The notes: generated from the letters alone by a model not told the origin. DNA of 64,000 nt from Turnera subulata (GCA_028386065.3 JAKUCV010006610.1:274704-338703); one strand, 5' to 3'. Shown: positions 43,411 through 56,167, counted from the stretch's first letter. Program-made: numbers and translations.

Positions 43411-45814
43411 ATGGCTCCTCCAACCCCAAGACTAGTTGTGCCAATAGACTTGAAGAAGAAGCCATGGGAGCAAGAACTACCTCTCCACAACCGTTGGCAC
43501 CCGGAAATACCTGCGGTTGCCCATGTTAAAATTGGAGAGGTCTTTAGAGTGGAGATGGTAGATTGGACTGGAGGTATGATCAAAGATGATGACTCTGCAA
43601 CTGACATAAGAACCATAGACCTCTCATGTGTAAGTGTTATGTCACTCAATTTAGTGGAAACATACTTCCTAGTTTATAAGCCTAGATTATAGATACATAG
43701 TCTAAATTGGATAGAGTTGAACTAATTGTCTCGGTTGACACAGACGTATAAGGGAACAGGATAACTGATGTACTAGGAACAGGATAACTGATGTATTATG
43801 TACTCCTGGTAGTAAAGGTGTAGAATTTTAAGAACTATTAATTGGTGTCATGATCAGAAGACCCTGTTTATGTTAGAGGTAGATGATGGAAATTAATTGT
43901 GATGAGCCAGGTGCATTATCTCAGTGGGCCAATAAGAGTTGTGGACAAGGAAGGGGTACCAGCAAAGCCAGGGGATCTACTTGTGGTTGAGATATGCAAT
44001 CTGGGTCCTCTTCCTGGCGATGAATGGGGCTTCACAGCATCATTTGACAGAGAAAATGGAGGGGGTTTTTTGACTGATCATTTTCCTTCTGCAACCAAAG
44101 CTATTTGGTATTTCGAAGGAATTTATGCCTATTCTCCTCATATACCAGGTAAAAAAAAAAAAAAGATTTATTTACTTTCCCTACCAGCTGTTTTAATATG
44201 TTTGCAAGATCCATGGGTAGAAACTTCATGAAAGTACTGTATATTTGGTACTGATAAATATACGGATGCCAGGGGTACGATTTCCTGGTCTCACTCACCC
44301 TGGAGTAATTGGAACTGCACCATCAATGGAACTCTTGAATATATGGAATGAAAGGGAAAGAGAATTACAAGAAAATGGGCATAAGAACCTCAAACTATGC
44401 GAAATTTTGCACTCCAGACCATTTGCAAGTCTTCCCTCAGCTAAAGGCTGCCAGCTTGGAAAGGTGATGCCTGAAGATTGCGCATATAATAAGAACCAAT
44501 GAATATGTTAAGATGCTGCCTTTTTTCTTTTGTCCACTCTCTAAAATTCTACTAAATCGAAGTATATAACTTATGTCAACATTTCCTGTACGTACCAACT
44601 ATGTACAAAAACATTTTTGTTACTGGGCAGATTAGAGATGAATTAAATTCAAGCAACTAGAAAGTAATTCCTTTAACAGAGTGATAAGCCTTGTGTAGAT
44701 CCAAAAGGGCACTCCCGCATGGGAAAAGATAGCAGAGGAGGCAGCAAGAACAATTCCAGGAAGAGAAAATGGAGGAAACTGTGACATCAAAAATCTCAGT
44801 AGAGGCTCAAAGATATACCTTCCAGTATTTGTAGAGGGAGCAAATCTTAGTACTGGCGACATGCACTTCTCCCAGGGTGATGGTGAGATTTCATTCTGCG
44901 GTGCCATTGAGATGAGTGGATTCCTAGAGCTCAAGTAAATATGTTTTTCCTTGTCTTTGCACCTATCATCAGTCATCACAGACTAATTCCTTCCCATTGT
45001 AGGTCTTAACTTAGTCTCCTTTCTCCAGCAAGGTAATTAGAGGGATGTCTTACTGTGTCACAGGTGCGATATTATAAGGAATGGAATGAAAGAGTACCTA
45101 ACGCCAATGGGGCCAACTCCTCTTCATGTGAACCCAATCTTTGAGATAGGCCCTGTTGAGCCTAGATTCTCAGAATGGCTGGTATTTGAGGGTATCAGTG
45201 TTGATGAGAGTGGCAGGCAGCACTTCCTTGATGCAACCGTAGCTTACAAGCGAGCAGTGCTCAATGCCATAGACTACCTCTCCAAATTTGGGTACTCTAA
45301 AGAGCAGGTTTATGATCTCTTTTCTCTGTTATCTAATTAAATTCATCCTATAGTTCATACAAGTATGTTCCACCTGCAAGGAACAAGCTTATAAACATAA
45401 ATTGAATAATGGATTTGACACATGATGCTGTGATGTCCTCCTCAGATGTATCTTCTGCTATCTTGCTGCCCATGTGAAGGGAGGATTTCTGGGATTGTTG
45501 ATTCTCCTAATGCCTGTGCAACCTTGGCAATCCCAACTGCTATATTTGACCAGGTAATCACTCCCTATATCAGTAACTGAAAACCTTATCACCAGCAGAA
45601 ACGCTCTTCAAATCTGAAACAAGGGTACTTAATTGGAGAAAACAAGAAAAATCTTCTCATTCTTCTTCTTTATGAGAACTCCAAAGTTCATTAGACTTCT
45701 TTCTTTTTCCATAAGTTTATGAGCAATACTGGGTCCGTGCAGGATATTCGTCCAAAAACGGACAAGGTGCCTGTCGGGCCGCGACTTGTGAGGACACCGG
45801 ACGTTCTAAGATGA
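43411..45814 (+). CDS. Formamidase (FmdA/AmdA acetamidase/formamidase family)
   Basis: Seven exons: 43411-43629, 43911-44148, 44273-44463, 44699-44934, 45064-45307, 45446-45553 and 45743-45814. They give 1308 nt, 435 residues. All introns are GT-AG and all phases agree. The family hydrolyses formamide or short amides to the acid and ammonia, probably in the cytosol since no targeting peptide is visible. Visible family segments: PRLVVPIDLKKKPWEQ and HNRWHPEIP at the N-terminus, VHYLSGPI, NLGPLPGDEWGFT, FPGLTHPGVIGTAPS, AARTIPGRENGGNCDIKNL, GANLSTGDMHFSQGDGE and LLLSCCPCEGRISGIVDSPNA. The length is close to plant homologues (about 450). ATG 43411 follows a CTCA repeat and aligns with the family start. 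The gene is convergent with QNG1 downstream. Confidence 0.93.
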
Positions 45815-46064
45815 ACTGGTGCTGGAACCTCTTAATATAAATAACCTTATGCACTTCTGTCGTGTCTGCTAGCTGAACCGTTAAATTATATGTACACATC
45901 TAATATTCTCTTCATGTCTTCAACTTCTCTTTTCATCGTGTCGGTTTGTTTTGTTATGATATTGAATCTGTAGAACAGATGTTTTACTTGGCATTAGTGG
46001 GTTGTTTTTACATCTGTTTCGGACCTTCAGCTTCAAATATACATAGAAATCATAAGTGGTTCAG

Positions 46065-46223
46065 CGTTTCAAAAAGCTGCCACATACCAGAGAAAACCTG
46101 ATTGAACAGGGGAAATTCAAGCAAGAAATACTTCATGTTCTGTCATCTGATGAAGAGTGTACTAATGAAGAGGACGATATACTGAGGACACGCAGCATCT
46201 CTCATCTCATGAATGCAGTTTAG
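46065..46223 (+). other. Unassigned coding-like segment
   Basis: After an acceptor-like GGTTCAG a 52-codon frame runs to TAG: RFKKLPHTRENL, then an acidic part (LSSDEECTNEEDDI) and a short tail. Composition looks like a terminal exon. I do not recognise the protein, and no matching upstream exon is visible. It could be an alternative 3' exon of the formamidase gene, a relic, or chance. Confidence 0.3.
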
Positions 46224-46551
46224 TAAGACAAGATTAGTAAAATATCTTCTATTTTACTTGCATAACCAAAGAGTTTACATGTTTAGATAAATGGCAATAA
46301 GAATGATGCCTGAAGGACTCGCATCTAAAGCTTAGATGACAACTTTCCTTCACAAATATTCTTCTGCTTCAAAAATAAGTAACTCATGGTTTGCTATCTA
46401 AAACCGGTTCATCTTTCGATGGGACAAGGGAGAAAAAATGATCTACGGTACTAGCTTCGTATTTGTCTGTAGAAATTTCCTCAAAAGGCAAAATTTTACT
46501 CCTCCAGCTAAAAAGACTTATCAAGAACAAGCTATTCCAGCATTTGTCCAC

Positions 46552-49219
46552 TCAGTAATATATGGAGAGTGTCCGATGATGTTGGAGAGATGGAAATCGC
46601 ACACCGTAAGCCCAAAGCCAAAGGTCCAACTCCACACTTAGCACCTATAGAGAAGCTAACAATCAGAACAATGAACGATAAAAAAACAGATAATCTAGAG
46701 AGCAAAGCCGGAGGTCATTCTTCTCAGAGAAAGTCAAGTTTTCAGCTGTCAAGGAAAACAAGGAGCATTCTTTGATTTCATAATTGAAAAGGGCGTTTCG
46801 AACTATGTTTATATGAAAAAATACAAATGTGACATAATCTTTGCACAACAGAATCACCATGGACTTCATAGAAGTATCTCCAACGGCACTAGCGGGCATA
46901 ACCTAAAAGATATTTCTCTGTGCCACACTTGACTTGTTAAACCTTGCAGCCTTATTAGAAATAAAAGTGTTGTGCAATACCACCCCAACAGAAACAGGGC
47001 AAAATCATTATAAAGAAATCTTTCAGGAACCATGAGTCAATGCATTATAGATTTTTAAGAGATGTCTTTCATAATTACAAAAACCATGTTAAGTTGCAGC
47101 ATTTCAGCATAGTCTTAGTGCCCCCCTAGGAATATCCTCAAGCACTCAAATTTTAATATATGGCATCAAGCCATCAGCTTTGGATGCATGCATTTCAGCA
47201 ACTCATGCACCTTAGGAAAGAATTGCCAGTGTAAAATGAAAAGCCAAGATTGATAAAATTTAAAAGGTTCATAAGCATTATATGATTGATAATATCTTCG
47301 AGCACTTACACTTATCTAAAAATGAATCTCCAAGGATAACAGTAAATAACTGAAAACTCATAAATCAGGTACAGGAAAATTTTGTTTCCCTGGACAAAAA
47401 CTGGAAAATTAAACATGCATCATTCTATTTATTCAGGGCAAGGAGCTGCACAAACCTGTTTTCCAGATTTTACACGAATCAGGTCCTTAATTCTCTCCAC
47501 TGCATACACAGAGCATGCCCGTAATTCAACTTCCTCCTCACTACCAGCAGCTATTTCACCATTGGACTCGATTGTGCTGGCAAGAGCTGAACTATATTTC
47601 AACACACCAAGCTGCCGAAGCACTGCTGGAACAATGTAGTCTGCAAATATAGTAATTGAGCTCACATCACGGAATTCTCCGTATCCTTGTCCCTTGAAGG
47701 CACCATACAGATCTGCTGCAAATATCTGAGCCCTTTTATACAAGAAGACTTGGTGACCTTTGTAAAGTGAGTGGTCTCGGAAGCCTAAAACAGATGCAGC
47801 CAAGTGGAGTTAGAACTGGAGTACCATTGCAAAAGAACTATTACAAGTCTTTTCAGAACCATTTGAAATACGGACGACAAATCAAACCCATCAACTAAAC
47901 ATGTAAAGCATTGATATACCAGGAAAGTGGCTGGCAATAGTGGCAACAAGAGTTGAGGCTGATTTTCCACAGGACTCCACAAGATTGGATGCTTTACCTC
48001 CAAAACTTCTCTCCAATTCAAAACCAACCTACATATTATGAAATGCATATTAATCAAACAATTTATTTTTACCAGGCTATGAAACTGCATACAGCTACTG
48101 ATATTACATCAAAAGTTCAAATACTAGGAAGTTCAAAAACCAACTAGAAATTAAATTGATAAGTGCAAAAGCAAACCTCATGCAATAGACGAATCCGTTC
48201 ATTTTCCAAAGGAAGTGGTCTGGGCCATTTCAACAAACTGCGCAGTTGAGGACCTGACAACACAAATTGATTCTCTCACCACCAAGCAGAATAGACGCAT
48301 ATTCTCTGGGTATCGAGCAGAGACATAATACGCATATGCCTTAAAGCTGATACAAAAGAACTGGACAAGTCGGAGTACCTGTGAATTTCTGCAGACGATC
48401 AGCATCAAAGACAGACTTGTCATTTTCCAAAGCCTCCTTTAAGCCAGAAGCGAGGTGATCATAACTCAAATCCTTATCTGCAAGGAGCATAAATGTTAGT
48501 AGGGAAAAAAATGAAAAAGGCATTAGTATTTATTTAGTACCTAAAACTGGGCAAAGAGACAAAAAACAATGGGCGGTTGAACACAATACGCATGTAATTT
48601 CAGTTATCGAAGATGGTAGTCAACACATCATTATGGAAATTAGGACCACCTCTGCTCTGTTTTTCTTTTACTTCAAAACAGAGAGGTTACATATCCAAAA
48701 GAATTTAATAATAAACACTGGGAGGCGCCAGTTTTTGGGTACGGACCAACTGAGCTGCAAATTCCTACAATACTAATCCCGCTAATTAACAAGGCTAACA
48801 CAACCAAAACAACGGAGTAGAGTGACAAGTTCATTGTAAAGGAGCAAAACCAAAAGGGGGAAGTAACAGACCAGGCCAGAAGCAGAAATTGAGAGCGTCC
48901 AAAACAAAGAGGTACTGAACGGTGAGGGGGCCGTCATCGAAGTAGTGAATCCCTTCAAAATCCCACTCTATCTTCGGAATCTCTTCCTGAATATTCTCCA
49001 CCACTTTCTCAATCCCTGCACCCCAAAAAAGCAAAACACATACATGTACTTGTCACCACAACACAACTTGCTAGAAAAAAAAAAAAACAAAAACAAAAAG
49101 CAAAAGAAAGAACAGAACAAAAAGACAAAGGAAGGAAGAAGAATGTGACCTGCAGAGTCGACGAGAACGTGAGAGGAATGGCCGACCACCCAAGCAGCGG
49201 TTGCCCTAACCTGGTCCAT
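46552..49219 (-). CDS. QNG1: Queuosine 5'-phosphate N-glycosylase (queuosine salvage, DUF2419)
   Basis: Seven exons on the minus strand: 49219-49150, 49015-48872, 48477-48379, 48253-48177, 48028-47920, 47784-47456 and 46644-46552. They give 921 nt, 306 residues, all GT-AG with matching phases. Order of family segments: MDQVRATAAWVVGHSSHV, IEWDFEGIHYFDDGP, VLDALNFCFWP, LASGLKEAL, LLKWPRPLPLENERIRLLHEVG, SNLVESCGK, HFPGFRD, FLYKRAQI, ITIFADYIVPAVLRQLG, VELRACSVYAVE and the C-terminus VLSVELDLWLWAYGV...HHRTLSIYY. The family cleaves queuosine 5'-phosphate to release queuine, which eukaryotes obtain from bacteria and insert at tRNA position 34. The last exon lies 0.8 kb from exon 6 and was found by matching the family C-terminus. 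The upstream in-frame Met at 49264 is an alternative start. Confidence 0.92.
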
Positions 49220-49269
49220 GGCCGTCTTTTCTTTCTCTTTTAAGACCGGAACAACAACAACCACAACCT

Positions 49270-50260
49270 TTGTAAGTTACTGTGTGGCGCTGGTGTTGTT
49301 TGCTGTGAACCCTAGTAGCGGGTGATGATAAGAATGAGACAGTCCAAATAAATAAATAAGAATGTGTGTTTTTAATTTTATTGTGGTCTTTCTCTTTACA
49401 CTAATTACTAATTAGTAGGTTGGACTGGACGGATGGCTGTGGTTTTAGGTGCCGAATCAGAGGAATTCCAATTTCCAACTACTGCTGTCTTCTGTTTTTT
49501 TTTTCCTTTAATTGGTTCGAACTTTCCCGCTTCGACCGGGTGGACTGGGGATTTCACATTTGTGTGATAAAATAATATCCTTTTCGGGTTTCATCAAAAA
49601 AAAAGAAAAAAAAGAAGAATATATCCTTTTCGGGGGGTTTGGTTTGGTTTGGTTTGGTCCTCTCCTCTGTCCGCGGAGTGCCTCTGGGCCACCAGATTTT
49701 TTCATCATGGGCCACTCGAAGTTTCGTTTCAACTTTCACGTGCCCTGGGTGAGTCCTTCACCGACAAATTTTATCCACTAAACCTGTTACTATTGGTACA
49801 TCTTGTAGATTCTTTTTATATAAGCCCTTAAAAGAAAATCCTTACAATTCATGAGTTTCATTTTTTTCAGTGATTGAAATAATCTTTTTATTATTATATC
49901 TTAAATTACCAACAGTATATAAATCATTCTTTAAAATAAAAGAGCTGTTTTAATTATTAGGAAATAATATTTATTAATTGTGAGTTCTTAAGTTTCTGAA
50001 CTCACAATTAATGTGAGAACGATCAAATAGTATTTTAATTATTTATTAATTAAAAGTCACTTGTCTGCTGAGGATGGAGTGGAGGACCCTTTTTTTATCA
50101 AATGAAGACCCAAATTATGATCCAGCCTTGGATTCTCTGTATTAAATGATAAAACATATGATGTACGCAATGATGTAATGAATAGTAAATGACGCAGGGA
50201 CAATGACGTAATGAATAGAAAGCACACATGTATAGAGAATCAATTGCATAATTGGAATAT
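49270..50260. other. Upstream region of QNG1 and AT-rich spacer
   Basis: Promoter side of QNG1. No clear TATA box chosen. The ORFs at 49508-49781 overlap low-complexity A/G runs and a GGTTTGGTTTGGTTTGG repeat and are not coding-like. Confidence 0.45.
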
Positions 50261-52060
50261 ACCCAAGATAGCTAAGAAAGAAATATATAACATAGGAATG
50301 TTCGATAGACCACATGAATCCTTACAGAAACCACTGAGCAAACCTTACCAGTAAGTCTCCAAACTGAATATGTTGAACTATTTAAATTATCAAATATTAA
50401 CCAACATAAAATAAATATCGTTGTCTGTATTAAACCATTACATAGATTAGATTTATATTCTCCCATATTACTTTGTTTAAGAGATGCCAGGTTTTCAAAT
50501 TTTACAGATTCATTAATAGTTGTTTGTGAAACTAATTTGGCTAATGGTCCAATTTATTTCAATTTTTATCAGATTTTTTCTGTAGATTTGTTTGATGAAA
50601 ATATCTATAAGATCTTAACATTAAATATTAATATTTCATCAATAATGATTGGAAATTCAAAAAATGTTGCATAATCTACAAAGAATATTACAAGTTAATG
50701 AGTTCTAGTATAAGTCCTAAGACTATAAACCAGTCCCCAAAAGGAACCACCACGTTAATACAAGCTAATTATGAACATATGAACATCCAAACCCCTCGAA
50801 TGTTATAATGGAATCAGGTTACTTATCCAGATAATTGGAACCTACCTGGAATCAATCCAGTTCGAACCTTACCCCCCCCCCCCCCCGAACTCAACCTTTT
50901 AAGATAGTTGAAGATGAACATGGAAAAGTCTAAATAAAATTTCAATCAAAACGTTTCAAGCAACTCCCTCTAAAAAATCAACTAGTGATATACAGACCCA
51001 TTTAGGGGGAGTAGACTTCCAGAAGACCATTCCAAAACCTTATTACCAGACCTCCAAAACCAGTCAACTTCACACATTAGCATAAGAACATGACAGTTCA
51101 CCACCACTCTCCCCCACAACAAGTGATATGCAAGCACCCTCATTGTCCTATACCAGTCACTCAGAATAAGCATAAGGTCCGGGGTAACTCCTTCATAACA
51201 AATATGGTCTTGAAAACACCGATATCTTTCTGTTTTTTGTGTAGAAATATCGCTTCAGTTGGTTTAATCTATTGGAACCAGTTCATGAACCATTGTGAAA
51301 AATTTCTCTGATTGCAGCTCTTAGCAAAGAATATAAACCAGGTGTGAACCATTGGTCTATACCATAAGACTTGCTTTCAGGCCTTTTGATAGTCATAATA
51401 GTTATAGCTTCTCATGTTATTGGTCACCATGGTTGAAAATTCTCGAGCAGTACATGGATGTTGATTCCACTCAGTAAATGTCATGACCTTTAATATTTTA
51501 ATTTTGGAGTAGGCAATGACATCTGCTTGGGTGCTGCTCCTGATATGTTCTATTACTGCTGAGCGCTTGGTTCAACATCAAATCCATTAAAGAATGAAGC
51601 TGTTTTATTAAAGTCTGATGCATCATTAAAGACATTAATTACTCCAACAAACCTTTCCTCAGGAAAGTTGATATTAGGGTCTCCTGCGAGGGTCCCTAAT
51701 TATTCCTCTGCATTAACATCAATGCCATTAACACCCCCAATTCCTATTAAACCCTCATTAAAACCTCTATCACAAGCACCATTAACACCGCAAAAAGGCC
51801 CCAACTACCATATTAACCAAACCCTATGTTGTAGAAATCCAACAGGCCTTTATTAACACATCACTCACCCCAATTTTCCCCCTCGAACCAGACATGATTG
51901 GAATTAACCTATTCGATACCTTGCAAAAGGTATTCCCCAAAAACTTCTTTTTTTCCCCAAAAACCTCAATCAAAACTCGACAATATTATGAAAAGATTCT
52001 GTAAGATACTGGTTCAACAGTAATAGAACAGTGGGTCAAATTTGGGTGTTTACAACAAGC
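50260..52060 (+). pseudogene. Decayed endogenous caulimovirid fragment (movement-protein region)
   Basis: From about 50310 a frame reads SLQTEYVELFKLSNI and, further on, LLCLRDARFSNF, a LxDxRF context like the conserved Asp of 30K-type movement proteins, then NGPIYFNFY. The region continues as Ser/Thr/Pro-rich linker-like sequence with many stops, and near 51950-52000 has FFSPK-like and YYEKIL-like segments of the linker before the protease. The overall impression is the movement-protein end of a Caulimoviridae polyprotein. It is broken by stops and frameshifts throughout and has a 16-base C run at 50871-50886. Assignment is by pattern only. Confidence 0.5.
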
Positions 52061-52566
52061 CTCTTATATTTATTTATTTTTCATAAAAAGTATAGAGTAG
52101 AAGGAGAAAGGTGTGCTTCTCTTTGTAAGTATCATGTTCCCAACGTGATATAAATCCAAGCCAATATTAAACCATTTATTAAATATTTAGAATTTAATAG
52201 GCTTGGTTGCAGTAATGATGTTGATTCATACATTTTTTTTTTTGGAAACATAGAAATATATAATTCACAAATTTTCTTTTTGGAAACATAAAAATATATA
52301 ATAATATAAACTTTGCAGATACAACCCAACTAGTTGGTATAAGACGTAAATGGGGATTGAATTGCAACCAAACATCAAACTTTAATCTCCAATTTTGTCC
52401 AAATTCAAAAGCTACACTCAAATATTAGGAATTAGCAACTGCCTAACATTAAAAAAGATATAAATAATCAATCCAGATATCGCTGAGAGCAAATACAGAA
52501 GTAGCTCATAAAATACACAAATTCTCCAGTTGCATGCTTGCCGTGAGTTGCACTGCATTTACCAAA
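52061..52566. other. AT-rich spacer before element C
   Basis: No gene. A short tandem duplication (TTTTTGGAAACATA-AAATATATAAT) lies at about 52237-52305. Confidence 0.5.
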
Positions 52567-52571
52567 GCCAT
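52567..52571. repeat. Target site duplication of element C (left)
   Basis: GCCAT, repeated exactly at 60254-60258. Confidence 0.92.
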
Positions 52572-55500
52572 TGTAACAGCCCGGGTAAAATTTTTGATTT
52601 TTACCGGGACTGTAGAAGTCGTTTTACCGTGATTTACTGTTGAGTTAATCCTGGATAATTAATTCAAGGTAAAACGAGAGTCGTTTTTCGAAACTGAGAG
52701 TTTTCCCGCGCTCGGGAGTATCCTTTAATTAACCGAGCCTCGGTTTTCAATTCCGAGACTTGGACGACGTTCAGGTGTATTAACCGGATTTTCCGAGCCT
52801 AAGTTGTATTTTCGAACATGGGACGGAATTTGTCGGAAAGACGGATATGCCCTATGCTTTGAGCAGACTAAAGCCGGAACGGAGGACATCGCCGGACAAA
52901 CATATTGGCCGACGCTCGAGACGCGTTTCTCGCCCCCGGGCTAACTCTTCCGTTTCTTTTTCTTTTCTAATTTTTCTACTCTCTTTCTTTTACCTATCTT
53001 TTCCTATCTTTTCTTTTAATTTTCTCTTCACCCTACTTATTTTCTTTTTCTCTTCCTTTTCCTTTCTTTTCATTACCTTCTTCTCCTCCACTACCGGCCA
53101 CCCACCCACCATCTTCTCCACCTTCTTTCTTTAATTTATCTCTTCCCTTCCACTATCTCCTAACAACTCCTCTCCACGCCGGCCACCCACCTCCCACCAT
53201 CTCCATTTTTCTTTTTCCTTTTCTTCTTCACTGCTTCCATCTTCCACCCGACACCATCAACCCATCTCTTTTCTTTCTTCTTCCTCCCCGTGTACCACCG
53301 CACCACCAACCTCCATCCACCACCCATCACCACCGTGCACTGCAACCTGAACCAGCCACTTCACCACCAACTCGCGCGACCGCTGCAAGTCTCCACCACT
53401 GAACCACCACCAGTGCTTCGTTCCTCGCGTCACCGCTCTCCTTCCTCGCACCTCCGTCTTTAGCCACACCTGCACCTCGACGCCGCGCTAGCATCTCCGG
53501 CGACGCTCCTCTCCCTGCGTTGCCTTCCGCCTCGCCGCCTCCTCAAGAACAGCAGCTACGCGACGCCGTGAGCCGACGCCTGCAGCACCTGCACCGCCTT
53601 CGTCCTCCTCACGTTGCACCATTGCCGAGCCTCTTCCTCCCCGCGCCTTCGACCTTCACCGTGCCTGCACCCGTCGCCTCTTCGCCGGTAACACCCCGAG
53701 CGCTCCTCCTCGGTGTACCGCCGTCCGCAGCTGACCACTTGCTCACCTGTCGCCTCACGTTGTCGCGCCAACCGCACCAAGGCGAGAGCTCACCTTCACC
53801 AACGACCCCTGCACCACGAAGCCATCGCCCTCTCGTCACCACCATCCTCCTCTATGCCTTCTTCTCTGCATCAGCAGCTAGCCACCTCGCGACGCTCGCC
53901 CCGAGCTGCTGCCTCGCCTCGTCCGTCCGCGGCTCACGCTGCAACACCCCCCAGGTGAGCACGGTGCACCAAGGTTAAAGAAGACCCATGCTTTGGGCTG
54001 CATGCATATGGGCTTGTGGTGTTGGGTTTCTATTCATGCATATGGGCTTGTGATGTTGGGTTTCTATTCATGCATATGGGCTTGTGATGTTGGGTGTTGC
54101 ATGCATGGGTAATGGGCTTGGGTTTTAGTTTGGGTTGTAATGGAAGTTGGGCTTTAGGCTTAGGTGTTAGTGGTGGGCTGGCAATACTAGGTAGTGGGCT
54201 GGGCAGCACTGTTCACGGCCCAATCCAAGTTAAAATAAAATAAATAATAAATAAATAAATAAAATAATAATAGTAATACTAATAATAAAATGATTAAAAT
54301 CTGACTTATATATTTTTATGATTAATACTTTGAAAATTAAATCGTGGTAGTATTTTGGAAAACATAAATATGATTATTATGGAATTTTGGGAAATGTTTT
54401 TATTAAAAATATAATACTTGGAAAATATATATATGTACATATGTTATCTTTCTCAGAAAATTATAGTAATTATTATTTTGGGAAATTATAATTATTTTAT
54501 AAAAATATACTTTGAAAAGGGTTTTAATTAAAGTATGGCACCGAAGCAGTATTCGGATATACGTACGGTAAATATTTTCGGTAAATGGAAATAATAAGGG
54601 ATAAGAACCGGGATGGGTTATTACGCAGTTTGGCATCATAGAGTACCGAATATGTGCATTTATGTGTATGCATTGTTTTGTTGTATAGGTTGTGATATCG
54701 AGCAGATCCTGTGGAACCGGCTTTGAAACCTGTTGAGGAGTCCGTATTTGATAATCGGCTAAGGTGAGGTTAAGTAAATATTTATTTACATCCCGTGATA
54801 TCAAGTTGCTGTTTGTTTACTGAGTCCAATGATGCTGGTATGATACTTTGTGGCTGTGTATGGTTTGTTGTGTGATGAATTATGTTGATAATTGTTGTCG
54901 TTGATGTTGTTGAAATTATTGTTGCTGTTGATATAATTGATGATGTTGGGATTGTGGATATAAGTAAGATTATTGTAGTTGTTGACTGTAGAATTGTGTG
55001 AGTTGAGTACCGGGGGTACTATTATGAGATGAGAGTATGGTATTGATTATTATCCAGACGAGCGGAGAGGCTGCGAGCCTGCTCGAGATAATGAGATAAA
55101 GGTTGGATGATAGAGATGTAGTGACTAGTCGAGGAAAAAGGAAATAATAAAATTGAATACACTTAGACATCTAGTGAGTCACAGTTAGATGTTGGAACAG
55201 CCAGATGGTAGTCTGATTTATGGTGCTGGGGGAGAGTGTGCTTGGGGTCTGCTCCCTGTCTGTGCCGGTTATACGTGGAGGTACCAGGGCGGGGTCCACG
55301 GGCTAGCTAGCTTGACTACCAGGCGACGGCCATCATTTAACTTGTGATAGGGGCCCTGATAATAAAATTGGAATAGCGTGTCTAGAATCACCAGTGTGTA
55401 TTTTAAGGTTCGTGAGAACCTTGGTTAATTCTTGTGTTGTGACTTGGAATAGTTACGGTGTATGTATATGTATATTTGCTTATGGGTTTACCCGGTGGGC

Positions 55501-55855
55501 ACTTCGGACTCACCCCTCACCTGCGGGCTTTCATCCCGTAGGTTGAGTTATTTGTTGTTCAGGTATATTGCATTCCAGACAGGCTGCGACGTTATCCCTT
55601 GGACAGGACTTGGATCCATTAGTTGCATCATGGGTTGCATACAGAGTCATTGTGAGTCGTTAAGTCTTCCGCTGTGCATATTATTATTGTTGTTGGGCCA
55701 TTGGGCCGGGATTTATTAATTATGTTGTTTTACTATTTTGGGCCGTTGGGCCGAGATATTGTAGTTCACACTGTATGCTGAGTCATGTTGGGTTGGGTCG
55801 TCACAGTTCCGGCACGTGTTTACTGTGTACGATAAATACGGGTCGGGGCGTTTCA
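52572..55855 (+). repeat. 5' LTR of element C (3284 bp)
   Basis: TGTAACAGCCCGGG...GGGGCGTTTCA. Contains a CT-rich leader (52950-53270), a C/G-rich open stretch (53460-53960) that ends in a possible splice donor CCCCCAG|GTGAGC, an AT-rich part, the GGCACTTCGGACTCACCCC block at 55497-55515 and the CGGCACGTGTTTACTGTGTA terminus. The 152-codon frame 53520-53978 recurs at 59254-59712 only because the LTR is duplicated. Confidence 0.93.
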
Positions 55856-56016
55856 TTTTGGTAGCGGAGCGGGCGTTAGGTCTTGTTGGGCAGTCTTGTG
55901 TGTTTGTGTCCTTGTTTGCATAGTTCGCTCCAGTTGTTTGTTATTTTATATCATTTAGTTAGTGCATTATGGATCCAGTCGAGGGACGCCAGCTGTCGCG
56001 GAACATACACATATGA
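55856..56016 (+). other. Primer-binding site, leader and gag stub of element C
   Basis: TTTTGGTAGCGGAGCGGGCG follows the LTR. ATGGATCCAGTCGAGGGACG at 55969 aligns with the gag start of element B, but the frame closes after 15 codons. After this point the sequence no longer resembles the family until the polypurine tract. Confidence 0.8.
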
Positions 56017-56167
56017 GGTAAATGATGCCATAAATATGCGAAAATACAAATATTATTGAAATTGATAATACTGGAAGTACAACAGAAATATTACATGGAT
56101 ATTTTATATTTTATAAAAAGGGAAATAATACATTGACTTTTGATATTTTATAAAAATAAAAATACAA

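Noticed and set aside
49220..49264. Upstream in-frame Met of QNG1 (MVVVVPVL...)
   Set aside because: Adds 15 residues not expected in the family. MDQVRATAAW fits the usual start. Kept only as an alternative.
53520..53978. 152-codon frame, repeated at 59254-59712
   Set aside because: Within the LTRs of element C. Composition follows C-rich DNA and several frames are open at once. No family features.
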